The notes below the pieces were generated by a model. It was not told the DNA's origin. It made no database searches and saw only the letters and a list, made by a program, of their open reading frames with translations. Of a stretch of 64,000 nt of DNA, positions 1-12,047 are shown piece by piece (position 1 is the stretch's first letter; each line of letters begins with the position of its first letter). The translations under genes were made by a program, and so were the position numbers. This DNA comes from Hepsetus odoe (Eukaryota > Chordata > Actinopteri > Characiformes > Hepsetidae), in the NCBI GenBank assembly GCA_017165825.1, contig CM029367.1, forward strand, positions 24,499,741 through 24,563,740, read 5' to 3'.

Positions 1-136
1 TAAATAAAAGTATAATGATTGTCAAGATTGTCAAAAACATTCAGAAAGTATATTACATGATGTTGGTCCAGTAATTTTTAATTGTTTAAGGATAACCAGG
101 CAGAAGGTTTAAAAAATTTCCCATTTTTACACTTAC

Positions 137-3100
137 CAAGTTGGGCAGAGCAATCATCATGAATGTGTTCCTGGGCCATATGTGGAGAAAATTGGGCTCC
201 ATTGCAAACTGAGCATGGAGACAAAGATTATATTGCTTTACCAATCACACAATATTTACCCGTTTGAAATGCAAAATTCAGCACAAAGCAAGTAGAAGTA
301 AAATGAATGGCACATATGCAGTCTGAATTAGTTTCCAACACTTACATTACCATTCCTAGGGGGCATAGTGAGCTCGAGATATCCATGAGGAATGTAGGTC
401 TGGCTGTAATTGAAGCGACTACGACGTAAGAACTGCTTCCGAGTGGCAGAGAAGGCACCATCACAGCCCACGATGAGGTCTGCCTGGAACTCCTTTTCAG
501 TTCCATCAGGCCTATATGCAACCAGAGGACAACCAGAGGAGAGGACAACTAGAAGAAACAGCTGACTGCATATATATCTCCAAATGAAGAATGATGTTCA
601 GACCAAACCACTTTATCTGTAGTGCTTTCCAATGTAGGTACATTTAGCCTGCTAACTGGCCTGTGGCTCTGTATCTTCAACACAGCAAACTAAGAAGCCC
701 TGTATGATCTGACCCTGAATCAGAGGGGCTCCCCATGCACCTCAGTGAATTTTGGGTGACCATGACTACATCGCCAATTTTCTGGTTGCCCTTTTTGGAC
801 CACTTTTGATAGGTACTAACCACTGCATTTGGCAGGTTCCTATGAGATCTGTTTTAGAGATATTCCAACCATGACATCTAGCCATCACAGTTTGGCCCTT
901 GTGAAAGTCATTCTACTAGTACTAATGTATGCAACTCTTTACTGCTTCCAACATATCAAGTTCAAGAAAAAAAAGTGACTATTTTTGTCATTGTCACAGC
1001 ATAGCACAGCACCCAGTGAACCACAATGAAATTACACCTCTGCATTTTACCCATACACTCACACACATGCAGCAGCTATTGAAAGCACCTGGGGAGCAGT
1101 GACGAGCACAGTACCTTGATCAAGGGTACCTCAGGGCAACCTACTGGTCTGGAATTCAAACCCATGACCTTTTGATCCTGGGGGTCCTAACCATTAAGCC
1201 ACCACACTGACATCCGAACTGACTGTTAACTTGCTATTTAATATATCCCACCCTAACAGCTGCTCCTTTCACCTGTTAGTGTTTTTATTGCTGTAGGTGA
1301 CTGATGTGCATTTGTGTGTTCAAACACTAACACTACTTAAGACTCTTTGATGAACACGCAGGCGTGTATAACAGAATATGTCTGAATGTAAATGACATCT
1401 GACCAACTAAAAGTCCACTGTTTAAAAAGAAATTTCCTACTAATATATCCACTAATACCCTACAGACATGATAAAAGAATTAAAGGCAGGCGAGTTTGAG
1501 TTGAAGTCAGCAGGGATAGAATTCTTGCAGTCATTAAAGTCACTAATAACTCCGTACTGTTAATGTATTTCTTCAGGGGTTCTTTAATCTCCTGCAAGAG
1601 ACTTTATTTCATCAGCTGATGAAGAAATTAAAGACTAGAGTGAGGTTTCTTTCATTTTACAATATCTATATTTATTCCTGAGGTTTCGGAAAATACTGAT
1701 TCTACATTGACTTATGTATGGGTGGAAATTAGAGGTCACCACAATATGTGTAAAAAAGCTTAGACTATTTACCCATGGAAGGTCATAACCCCAGTTTCTG
1801 GGCTCCAGTCAAGCAGCTTGTGCCTAAAGTTCAGTTTTGTGCTTGGATATGCCTCAGCCGCTGAAATAGTAAGACAAACAAAATGAGGAGTTATGCGAAA
1901 AACATTCAACACAACTTTAACATAACAGTACAGCTAAAGCACAGAAATTGCAAAAATGTGTTTTTACAAATGAAGGACAAAGAATATGATTTTCAAGATT
2001 TTAAAGTTACAGTCTTTTCATGAAAAACTGTTACCAGTTGAGCTAGATTTAAAAGTGAAAAAATCAGGTGAAGCAACTGTAACCCAAAGGAAGGTCCAAA
2101 AAAAAACAGCTATGCGTGTATATGGAATATAGCTACTGAATATGTGCTAGTACCTGTTAAAAGCTCTTTATTAAGTTCAGCTCTTCCTACAGAGAGGATA
2201 TACTGAAACAAAAAGATAACACATAATGAAGCAAAACAGAACAAAAGCCAGCCCACACCTTTGTTCAAAAGATAAATGTTTTTCTGGAAATGCTTATTTT
2301 CTAATGTATGACCAGTAGATGAGGTTTGTTATGAATGAATTTCAATAAAGGGCTAGATATATTATGGTTATTTTGGGCATATGATAAAAAGATATAAAAA
2401 TTATAAATAAAGATATTAAATTCTTTAAAATTCTTTTTAACAACCAGGAAGGTCTTGTTGGAGGCACAGTGGGTAGCGCTATCAACCCACAGGGAGAAGG
2501 TCCTGGACTCAATTGCCGGGTGGGGCAGCCCGGGTCCTGTCAGTGTGGAGTTTGCATGTTCTCCCCGTGTCTGTGTGGGTTTCCTCTCTGAGCTCTAGTT
2601 TCCACCCACCATCCAAAGGTCAGGTGGATCTGAGATGCTAAATTGCCCCCCATGTGTGAGTGAGTTTGTCTGTAAGCCTCACCTGCAATGAACTGGCAAC
2701 CTGGGACAGGCTCCAGCACCACCCACAACCCTACTGGGTAGTGAAAGAGTGAGTAGAAAGGTCTGGTTCTTATAGAGCCTTGAAATGATTGTCTTACTGG
2801 TGCTTTTTGTGGAAAAGGACACAAAGTTATAATCCTCTGCATGCCTCTAAAACAGGTCTGAGGCTTGGACTCTGCCTCTGCATTTTTTCCATCATGCAAG
2901 CTATGAGGCTGAGCCATAAATCAGATTTTGGTTCTAGCACTTTCCCAACCAAAATGTGCAGCATGGCATTGTGCTGCAGATAAAAACTCACTCAGACACA
3001 AGAACACCTCATTACATCATGTTTTTTCCATACAGTTTACTTAATAACTGTGCTGATGTAATGTCTTTTGTTCTTGTGGTAGTTGACATTAAATTGCCCA

Positions 3101-6100
3101 GTAACCTGCAGATCTTTAATGTGTGAGCCATAAAGATCTCACATGAAATGGCCCGGGATATTTTCCTTCAAAAAATGACATTGGTGAAAGGTAAGAGTTA
3201 CTGTTTCTCAGTGAGATGATCCTGTTACACACTAAGAGGTCATGTCAGGCCTGCCCTTCATGCATGCCATGAACTTTAATCCACCGCTTAAATACCTGCT
3301 TTTAAAAGCACTCTCTAGCTTCTCTAGAGAAGGCCATTACCAGCCAGTCAGACAGAAACTCTGCTTTTGTCTGTTCCTTTATCAGTCTCTCTTTCCTTTC
3401 TGTGCTCTTTTTTCAGTAAGAGGGTTACTGCATTAGAAACGAGCATTTAAGCAGATGATTTAAATGCAGCTGCACTTTTTGAGGACATATTCAAGTTCCA
3501 GAATAGTCCCCGGCTCTGTCTGTAATTGTACTCCTGATAGTGAACAAATGCAAATCAAGGCATTTGAAGTGCAAGTTTAAAGGTCTTTTTATATGCAGAG
3601 TTAAACGTGTGCACTGGAATAAAGGTAGTGAGCAGTGGAAATCAGTGTATCATTAATTTAATAAAATGCCTCAGGTGCACATAAAGAAGCTGTATTGAAT
3701 TTACACGACACAGATTTGTTAGATGGTTCATGAGCAAAACGTATTACAGCAATTCAATTCTTAGACTTATTAAAAAAAATATCACTGAGGTGCTGGAGCC
3801 CATCCAAGTCCTTATTAGGCAAAAAGCAGAGAAACAACCTGAACAGGTCCATTGCAGATTAAGCACCCACACTTATCGTATAAGGCACTGTCTTCACAGT
3901 TATTAGACAAGTGAGTATTTTGAGGATTATTTTTAATCTGGAACAAATCCAGCGCTATCAGTCAATCCAAAATGTTAATAACGCTGAAACCTGAATGTTT
4001 CACAAAGGAAATGAACTTTCTCAGGGTATACATATGTGTGCACAATTATTAGACAACTATTACTGTGCAAAAATTATTACCAGCCAAAATGAAAAATTTA
4101 AAATTTCCCATCTTACTTTTTTATTATAATAATACACAAACAACTCAATTTACAAATAAACATTTCTGACATTAAAATAATAAAAAAAAAATAATAAAAA
4201 ATCTTATATAGTCACCCTGATATAGTCACCCTTCTTTTCAATATCAGGCTTCCATTCATGGAGTCCGTCAGTTTCTTGATCTGTTGATGATCAACATTTA
4301 GTGTAGCAGCAACCACAGCCTCTCAGAACTGTTTTACTTCCCTGCCCTGCATAAAAATCATGGTCTTCTTGAAAGATGCAAACTGCCTTCACCACTGCCT
4401 GAAAAAGGTGTCTTCTAAAAACTGACAGTAGGTTTCGGAAAACATTTAATCTTTAATAATATCAGCCCATACCAGTACCCCAACTCCACCTTGCTGGTGT
4501 TTGAATCGAGGAAGACTGATCCAGCCACAGGCCCATCCATCTGGTCCATGAAGAGTCACGCTCATCCTATCAGTCCATAAAACCTTTGAAAACCCTGTCT
4601 TGAGATATTTCTTGGTCCAGTCTTGATGTTTTAACTTGTGCCTTGTTGAGTGGTGGATTGGTTTCAACCACCCATACCTTGGTCATGTCCCTTAGCACTG
4701 AACAACTTGTACTTCTGGACACTCCAGGTACGTTCAGTTCTGGAATATGACAGCACTGGAGGATCATGGTTTCCTGGTATCTTCCCGTTTGATTCTTCTT
4801 AAACTTTGGCAGGTCATTTGCATATTTTTTCTCAACATGTTTCTTGTGACACTGTTCATTTATTTGAAACAGACTGTTTGATTGTTCCGTGATTACGCCC
4901 CAATATCTTAGCAATTTCAAGAGTGCTGCATTCCTCTGAAAGACATTTTACAGTTTTTGACTTTCAGAGTCAGTTATATGTTTTTTGGCCTGTTTTGCCT
5001 GAGGAAAAGGAGCTTGATATGGGACCTTGATATGGGTTGTTGATCTCCTCAGGCCACACCCTCTCTCATTATACAAATACACATCACCTGATCTGCTCAA
5101 ATCCAATTATCATTCCAGTTTATACAGCTTTCAGATGGAATATATGTATAAAAATGATGACATGGTCAAAATACTGACTTGCCTAATAATTGTGCACACA
5201 GTGCATATCCTAGACCTAGATATGTGCAATTGTGTATATTACAACAGCCAGCATTCATTCATCCATTTATTCATTCATCTATTCCAGAAAAAGAAAAATC
5301 AAAGGCATCCTAGAGAGGTCTCCAGTCTATTACAGGGTAGACATAAAGACATAATTCTGCACACACCCACATGAAGGGGCAGCTTAGCCTCTCAAACCCA
5401 CATGACATGCACATCACTGGACTGTGGTAGACAAAACAGACAGACATGAGAAGGACAAACATTTTGCAGAAAGCAGGTCATCAGGCTGCCCCACCTGGTA
5501 ATCACACCCAGAACTTTCTCAGTGTTTGTATAAAATACTTGCTGAGTTAATACAAAAAAGATCTCCTTAGGTTTACCCTAGAGGTTCCATCGGTACCCTT
5601 ATTGACTGAGAGCTGCTTTAACACCAATAATAAGAGGAAATCAAATTCTGAGCAAATAACTCATGATATACTTCTTCATAGCAAATGTTAAAGCAGTTCA
5701 AAGACTTCTCTTTTGCTTTAACTCTGTTAATAATTAATATATGTTGCAATGAGACCAGCTGACTCCACTGACTTCAGAAATGCCATGCTCCTGCTCTCAT
5801 CTACCTTTACTAACTGGTGTCAGATCTTCTATATACTCTATGCCTCATAAATGATGTAATATTTTGGTGAGGAATCTAAAGGAAAGCATCACTTTTTCTT
5901 AGATCTGTTTATATCTGATTTCTTAGATCAAAAATTAAATAAATACAACACAGTTTGGCAGTATTTCAAAAAATGTAATGTTTAGTCCAAACTCCATACT
6001 ACAAATTACACAACTGGAAAGTAGAATAGTACAGGAGACTACACCGATAACACATCTTTAGTTATTAATAAATGTCTCCAGCAAGTGTGCCAACTGTCAA

Positions 6101-8525
6101 TGACATTAAAATAACAAGGATAAGTTTTATCTTTTTACTTTATTTTTTGCTTGATGAATCTTCAAATTTAGTAAAAGACTGATTTAAAGTTCTCCAAACG
6201 AATAGTTTTAGATAAATAATTTTAGAAGAATTCAAATATTAGCATGACTTTTTGTGTGTAGAGGAGGAAATAGCTATTTACATTACCTGTCCCTTTTTTC
6301 CATACGGTATAGGTGAACGTTTCCCACTCAAACTGTGGATCATGCGAGCGTGCATGGGGATGCCCTTAGATACAATCTGCAATAATTAAACAAAAAAGGA
6401 AATCCCTGAAGGCAATTCGCTAATGCAGATAACTCAAATAAAACACACAAAATGATCAGACATTGTCTTCAATTGAAAAAATGAAAAGGATCACAGAAAG
6501 GAGAAACCCTCTCTGGTACCCTTCAAGGATAGACTGAGCAAATTACCACAATATACATTTATTTCAGTCAGACCTTCAAACCTTTGAGGTAATTACTGGT
6601 TTCATAAGAAACATGTCTGAGATAAATCCAGAAAGAATGGGCAAAAGAAGAAGCTTTTTAGCCTTAAAGACTACTTTCCGCTTATACTGAGTCGGGGATG
6701 GTGCGGGTGCCTATCCCGTTGCAAATTTGGGGAAAGGCACACAAACGCCATAATAGGTCCCCAGTCCATTGCAGGGCACATGCACCGACGAACCCTCTCG
6801 CACACAGTCATTATCATTTCACACAGAAAGGACCCAGGCCACCTCACCTGAGAATTGAACCAGGATTTTCTTGCTGTGAGGCTGTTGTACCTTCATTTCC
6901 ACATATGAACCATATGGACTGAGGGAGGAATTGTATATATTGGAACTTCCCAATATCCTTTGGCTGCCTTTTTGAGAATTTTGAAGTTGAGTTTAAATTA
7001 ACATTATGGCCACCAAAACTTTTCATTCTAACCTCATTTGAATCAGTACATTTTACTTCAACTAGAATTCAGAGTTACATTAGAGGAGTTAGCTTAGTGG
7101 CGCATGCATAGCTGAAGCAAACATAATGCAGCATGTGTAAGCTGACAAAACCGGGCAAATAGCTGGCATGTACAGACTACATTTACATTACATTTACATT
7201 TAAGGCATTTAGCAGACGCTCTTATCCAGAGCAACTTACATGCCCTAATTACAGGGACAGTCCCCCTGGAGCAACTCAATTCCAAAAACCCTAACCCTAG
7301 TATCCAGAAGGGGAGAGGGATTTAATAGGATTTCAAAACTGTGAAATTTATCAGGTATCTGACTGTACAGTCTGCAGTACGCTGTATGAATTCTGCTTTG
7401 CAAGCTTATGTATGGAAAACCGGATACAAGGACAGGTTGCACATCATGGTGTACAAAGTTGAGCATACCTTTTCTTCAATCCCAATATGTTTTAAAGCTT
7501 GACGCCCTCTATAGGAGAGGGCTAGGTTTATACTTCTGCCCTTCACAACTTTGGCACCCCGAATATCTGACAAAGAATAAAGAGCAATTAATTAGTCAAA
7601 CTCTTTAATGACTTTGTAATGCTGTAATTGCTACTTGAATGTGAGGTAAATCCACAGATTTCCAGAGGTCAAAACAAATGGGCCATTTTAGAGAAAATTG
7701 CTGGCTCAGGATTGTTCACTGTATGATTAATGGAAACGAGTTGTCTAAAAGTGTTTCATGCATCTAAATGCTTCCCTGTGAAAGGTATTACATTACACAG
7801 TTATATGGTTTCTGATGCCTGGGATATTGGGTGAAATTCATTTTTAAAAACATTCCTGGGTATGAGAATAGTATTAAAAGTATTAACCACTATTTTACCA
7901 TCAAAAACTTTACATATAAAGGTCAGAAGACACATGTAGCTTGCGGAGAGTTTTTAAATGTCTTATATCTGTATTGTAGACAAAGTAAACCATGGTTCCT
8001 GTTACCACCACTAAAGAAATGAATGAGGTGTAAATCACTTGAAATAAATGGAAAGATCATGGACCAAAATCAGTGGAATTCACCTTTAATGAAAGCCTTT
8101 CAAATTTAGCAGCCCTTAAACTGCATTATTTTGTTTACTTACCTTCTCGAGATTCAAATAATGAAACTTCAAACCCTCTTTTTGCAAAGAAGGAGACATT
8201 CAAGGCACCAACCTTTAGAAACATACAGATATAAGGAAATTCCATTAGCATTTTTTTTCTATATGTCTGAAACCAGATTAGGACTTTGTTCACTGTTACA
8301 TTCAAGCAGTGGAGTTTGATTATATAAACACAAGTTCTCAAAGACAAGAAAATACTCTGCACCATTAACTCAGTTTCACTTTGACGTGTGACTCACTTCA
8401 TTATTCAGATGCCATAAAGATATCAATCCATTTGATCTTACCAAACCGCCTCCCACTACAGCCACTTTTTTCTTGCTGACTGATTTGTTCCCCTTGGTTG
8501 AGTGATCCATGCTTGCACTGTCCAT
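137..8525 (-). CDS. kmo: Kynurenine 3-monooxygenase, N-terminal 239 residues (gene continues off the left edge)
   Basis: FAD-dependent enzyme of the outer mitochondrial membrane that hydroxylates L-kynurenine to 3-hydroxykynurenine in tryptophan catabolism. Eight coding exons are read: 8442-8525 (start codon 8523-8525), 8143-8212, 7469-7566, 6287-6376, 2154-2202, 1773-1860, 346-511 and 137-208. All have AG/GT borders and the phases close. The Rossmann dinucleotide motif GGGLVG lies at residues 25-30 across the exon 1/2 junction. GRSINLALS follows at 61-69. R95 and Y109 align with the substrate-binding Arg85 and Tyr99 of human KMO. DLIVGCDGA at 171-179 is the second FAD motif. Residues 216-239 match the following conserved block (PNFLHIWPRNTF). 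The C-terminal half with the membrane anchor lies outside the window. Introns hold a Tc1 relic and SINEs. The start has a second in-frame Met at residue 6; I chose the first. Identity is secure; exact borders are by eye. Confidence 0.95.
970..1210 (-). mobile_element. tRNA-derived SINE, family A, in kmo intron
   Basis: A copy of the commonest dispersed repeat in this window. Read on the minus strand it begins with a tRNA-like head (the A-box-like segment is at the right end, near 1200) and ends in the CACTTT-type tail near 970. It shares the block with GGTACC-type steps and GGGCAACC that is found in every family A copy. It is diverged and slightly shortened. Confidence 0.75.
2462..2770 (+). 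mobile_element. SINE-like dispersed repeat (third family) in kmo intron
   Basis: The segment begins with a tRNA-like stretch (GCAGTGGGTAGCGC, then a degenerate B-box-like GGACTCAATTGCC). It continues into a body containing GGAGTTTGCATGTTCTCC, which I recognise as a very common fish interspersed repeat. The open frames across it are repeat-derived. The family name is not certain. Confidence 0.6.
3883..5205 (-). mobile_element. Tc1/mariner-like transposon relic in kmo intron
   Basis: Imperfect terminal inverted repeats flank the segment: about 3884-3925 on the left and 5163-5205 on the right. They share a core of the form CACAATTATTAGGCAAG and are bounded by TA dinucleotides. On the minus strand, two broken open frames (4570-4920 and 4446-4667) encode Tc1-type transposase pieces. 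These include a segment ending a catalytic strand (KVLWTDRM) and a C-terminal block with DGWACGWIS. The frames overlap in different registers, so the gene is frameshifted and dead. Confidence 0.75.
5250..5420. repeat. Dispersed repeat fragment, TTCATTCAT-rich
   Basis: A short ATTCATTCATC-type simple repeat is followed by a stretch resembling the common fish repeat body (GTCTATTACAGGG, then a CACACACCCACA-like run). The boundaries are vague. Confidence 0.3.
6690..6900 (-). mobile_element. SINE-like dispersed repeat fragment in kmo intron
   Basis: Contains CCAGTCCATTGCAGGGCAC followed by an ACACAGTCATTATC-like run, then GAATTGAACCAGGATTTTC, which reads as a B-box-like element on the opposite strand. 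It appears related to the family at 2462-2770 in reverse orientation. The copy is degenerate. Confidence 0.45.
7172..7310 (-). mobile_element. SINE family B, truncated copy in kmo intron
   Basis: Minus-strand copy retaining only the 3' tail (on the plus strand, GCATTTAGCAGACGCTCTTA) and the central CAGTCCCCCTGGAGCAACTC block. The tRNA head is missing. A run of TTTACATTACA lies at its tail end. Confidence 0.7.
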
Positions 8526-8980
8526 ATTTGCCCGTAACAGCTTAGAAATTAGGTTGGTGTATCAATAAATGTGCACAACCTGGTGAAGAAAGTTTTCTGG
8601 ATTACAATTAGATGCAAACAAGAAGAAAAAAGAAGCTGAAAAAGCCATGCACTGTCAGCTCTATGCACCTCAGTCACGGTCAAATGTAAATATGGTAAAA
8701 AAAAACAAAAAAACAGGTGTGTTACACGATAAAGGTTCAAAGCACATAGGAGGCAAAGATCATTCTGCTGCCCATTTTTGACTGGAGGAGGAGGTTTGGC
8801 CTTTAAAAATAATCCCTTTCTGGTTTTAAACTTTTAAAATAAATATGTGTAACATCTATGCACATATCTAGAACATCAATATTAACCATTAAACCATTAA
8901 GTAATTAGACATGTAATTTCCCAGGATTTATCAGATTGAAAAATACATTATATGTATGTATGTTTGTGAGTGTATATATA
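8526..8980. other. Region immediately upstream of the kmo start codon
   Basis: No coding content is seen. It should contain the 5' UTR and perhaps the kmo promoter, but I see no TATA box or GC island that I would name. It ends in TATG and GT dinucleotide runs near 8950-9001. Confidence 0.4.
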
Positions 8981-9002
8981 TATGTGTGTGTGTGTGTGTG
9001 TG

Positions 9003-10290
9003 AAAAAATTAGGACACCCCATTAAATTTTAAAGTGAAAAAGTGAAAGTGATAGTGACTACCCTTGTCATTGCGAGGTCACGGCACAGCACACATGAACC
9101 ACAACGAAATTGGACCTCTGCATTTAACCCATGCACACTCAAACCCGTGCAGCAGTGGGCAGCTATTGAAAGCGCCCGGGGAGCAGTGATGGGGATGGTA
9201 CCTTGCTCAAGGGTACCTCAGGGCAACCTATTGGGAAGGGGTTTGAACCCCCGATCCTCCGATCATGTGGCTAACGCCCTAACCGCTAGGCCACCGCTGC
9301 CCCAAGTTCTTTATTAAGAAATGTTCACATATCGATGTTTAATCTTGTTTTTATTTTTCTCTGGAAAAGAAAGTGATTTCATTGCTGCTAAACAACAAAA
9401 ATGTATCTTTATTTATTCATTAAACAAAAGAAAAGACACACTAAAATGTGTAATCTAACTGAGGAAAAAGTTAGTACACCTAACCCCCTAATAGCCATTG
9501 TTAGCCCCTTTGGCTGAAATAACCACAGTGAGACGCTTCTTAAAGCATCTACCAGTCTCTGACATCGGTCTGAAGAAAGTATGCCCCACTCCTCAATGCA
9601 GAATTCTGATGTGAGATGTTTGAGGGGTTTCTTGCATGTACAGCCCAGTTCAAGCCATCCCACAGCATCTCAATGGGATTAAGATCTGGGCTTTAACTCA
9701 GGGTGTTGCAGGGTCCAGTTCCACTTCAGCTTTAATGTTCTTACAGATCGTCTCACATGTTCCTCAAGCACCCTCTGATACATGGTAGAATACATGGTAG
9801 ATTCTAAGATGGTGAGCTGGCCAGGTCCTGCTGTATGGTTCTCCAAACCATGACACTTCCACCTCCATGCTTCACAGTTAGTATGAGGTTCTTTTTCTGG
9901 AACGCTGTATTTGGTTTACGCCAGACATGTCCTCTGTTCTGCTGTCCACATAATTCAATTTAAGACTCATCTGTCCAGAGAACATTATTCCAGAAGTCCT
10001 GGTCTTTGTCTACGTTCTCTCTGGCAAACTTTAGTCTGGCCTTGATGGGTCTTTTAGAGAGCAAAGGTTTCCTCGTTTTGGAAGTCCTCCACTTGTAGAC
10101 TATTTTCCAGACAGTGGAATGACTGATTGCAAATTCTTTTGAGATCCTTTTACATCCCTTACCAGATTTATAAGCTGTTACAATCTTTTTTCTGAAGGTC
10201 TCAGACAGCTCTTTTGATCTCAGCATGGTGTTCAATCTCACCTCAACAGTCAGGAGCGTACCAGACTTAGAATTAGAATTACATTTTACA
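9003..10290 (-). mobile_element. Decayed Tc1-like transposon, split by a SINE
   Basis: The left terminus is near 9003 (AAAAAATTAGGACACCCC). At 9960-10241 the minus strand encodes the N-terminal helix-turn-helix of a Tc1 transposase (SKELSETFRKKIVTAYKSGK), which then jumps directly to the block before the second catalytic Asp (NNVLWTDES). The central part of the gene is therefore deleted. The C-terminal part, 9460-9955, is full of stops. No right inverted repeat was found, so the right border is approximate. A family A SINE occupies 9038-9305. Confidence 0.75.
9038..9305 (-). mobile_element. SINE family A, near full length, nested in the Tc1 relic
   Basis: Minus-strand copy. The tRNA-like head at the right reads GGGGCAGCGGTGGCCTAGCG, followed by a B-box-like GGTTCAAACCCC, and the 3' end lies near 9040. 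The flanking transposon sequence resumes at about 9306 with TTCTTTATTAAG, so the SINE inserted after the transposon. Confidence 0.85.
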
Positions 10291-10639
10291 GAAGATTTTG
10301 AAAAGTCTATTCTTCAGTTTTAATTGTTTAGTTATATTACTGGATTATCCCAGGACTGTTAAAATTGAGATAAAATATCCTTATGTCCAAGAATGTTACA
10401 CAAACAGAGAGGCTTTCACACACATAGATGCTACACACTGTGAATGCGATGTACTTTATGGTGACACAGAGGAAAGTGGTATTTACAAGAAACGTTAACT
10501 AAACAACGGGGTTTGAAGCAGGAATAGATGTGTACAACCAAAAGTGTGAAAGCCTAACCTGACCCAACCCAAAAAAAAACAGACAACTATGTACAATCAT
10601 TAACTAAACACTGCGCAACCTAAAATCCAACTCTGCTCT

Positions 10640-10870
10640 CTTTGCTCCCCACCACTTTCAGAGACACGAACAGCAGCCATTTAAAGCTGTAGGGCGGGGC
10701 CGCCAGACATGATCCAGCAGTGGGACCACAACCATGATCAGCCAATCAGTCGCGGGGGACTGTCCCCGAGACAAACAATGGAGAACGCTCCACAGCACAA
10801 GACTGTCAACCCTTGGATAAACAACAGATTTAAAACACAAACCAAGGCTGCAGTTTATTACAGCTAGCAT
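10640..10870. promoter_or_regulatory. GC-rich, promoter-like patch (tentative)
   Basis: This stretch stands out from its AT-rich surroundings. It contains a GC box (GGGCGGGGC near 10692), a CCAAT motif (AGCCAATCAG near 10741) and several CpGs. It lies about 2.1 kb upstream of the kmo start codon and could serve an upstream noncoding exon of kmo or an unrecognised transcript. No exon was identified next to it. Confidence 0.25.
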
Positions 10871-10909
10871 ATTTCAAAATAAAATGAATATATATATATA
10901 TATATATAA

Positions 10910-11231
10910 ACAGTACTGTGAAAAAGTTTTAGGCAGGTGTCAAAAAATGCTGTAAACAAAGAATGCTTTCAGAAATATAAATCATGATTGGTGTTTGGAA
11001 CAACCTACCAAGTTCCTTCAAAAACTGTGCAAGTGTACCTAGAAGTATTGATGCTGTTTTGAAGGCAAAGGGTGGTCACACCAAATATTGATTTGATTTA
11101 TATTTCTCTTTTGTTTATTCACAGCAATTTGTTGATTGATGAAAATAAATGATTAACACTTCCATTTTTGAAAGCGTTCTCTGTTTACAGCATTTTTTCC
11201 ACACCTGCCTAAAACTTTTGCACAGTACTGT
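10910..11231. mobile_element. Non-autonomous Tc1-type MITE, 322 bp
   Basis: Nearly perfect terminal inverted repeats of about 48 bp. The left end starts ACAGTACTGTGAAAAAG and the right end finishes with CTTTTGCACAGTACTGT. Both carry the TTTTAGGCAGG core and an inner GTTTACAGCA segment. It is flanked by TATA-type dinucleotide runs, which makes the TA target duplication ambiguous. It has no coding capacity. Confidence 0.85.
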
Positions 11232-11240
11232 GTATATATA

Positions 11241-11241
11241 T

Positions 11242-11288
<47 letters not shown>

Positions 11289-11306
11289 TAGATAGATAGA
11301 TAGATT
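11241..11306. repeat. GATA tetranucleotide microsatellite
   Basis: About sixteen GATA units with one interruption (GATATA near 11285). It lies directly beside the MITE and its TA run. Confidence 0.95.
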
Positions 11307-11609
11307 CATTTATTTTGAACACATATTATAAATAAATTATCGTTGCTGAATTATGCCCAAAGGCTGCTGAGGCCTTGGTGACAAAATAAACCCTATTAAA
11401 CACTGTCGCAGACAACATCTGCGGACATTGCGAGTTGGTGGTGGAGATATATATATATATGACACAGCAGGCATGCATATATATGCATACATGCATCCAT
11501 CACTTTATTGATTGAGGCATTAGTCCGCTGATCCACCCATTAATTGATAGTTTGAACGAATCCAAGGCATTTTCTATGTCATACACCCGAAAGAGAACCA
11601 ATCAATTAC

Positions 11610-11830
11610 GAGCACCACTACTGCTTCCAGCCTATTAGGACCTCTTCCTCTTTCTGCTGCTCCCGTTTAGGAGCGGCTCAACCGTCTCCATTTCTTCCTG
11701 TCCCCTGCATCTTCTGCCTGCATGTCCTCTCTCACCACATCAATAACGCTCCCATTTGATCTTCCTGTTTTTGCCTCATTTAAAAATGGCAGTTTCACCT
11801 TAGACAAAGTTTCAGTATGAAGAGAGAAGT
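11610..11830 (-). mobile_element. LINE 3' end fragment (C-terminus of the reverse transcriptase frame)
   Basis: On the minus strand a frame ending in EDAGDRKKWRRLSRS is followed closely by a stop. This resembles the terminal residues of fish LINE polyproteins and of the related fragment at 28560-28735. The rest of the element is absent. Confidence 0.4.
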
Positions 11831-11995
11831 TCGTGCCTTTGTCCTCAAGTTTTATTTTAAGGATCATTTAGCAGAAATGACTATTTGTACTGTATATCCA
11901 CTCAGCTCAGAAAGGTTTTTGAAACCGTTAGTCTTTGTGACGTCAGGTTACGTTTCGAAACCTCCGCTCAGACCAAAGAGCTGCTTCGTTTCGCC

Positions 11996-11997
<2 letters not shown>

Positions 11998-12046
<49 letters not shown>
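11998..12046. repeat. GA dinucleotide microsatellite
   Basis: About 24 uninterrupted AG/GA units just after a CpG-containing stretch. Confidence 0.95.

Positions 12047-12047
<1 letters not shown>

Noticed and set aside
4446..4920. Two minus-strand frames in the kmo intron as possible nested genes
   Set aside because: Both are Tc1-type transposase fragments in different frames within terminal inverted repeats.
11241..11306. The GATA array as a possible CRISPR-like or regulatory array
   Set aside because: It is a perfect tetranucleotide microsatellite with no spacers.
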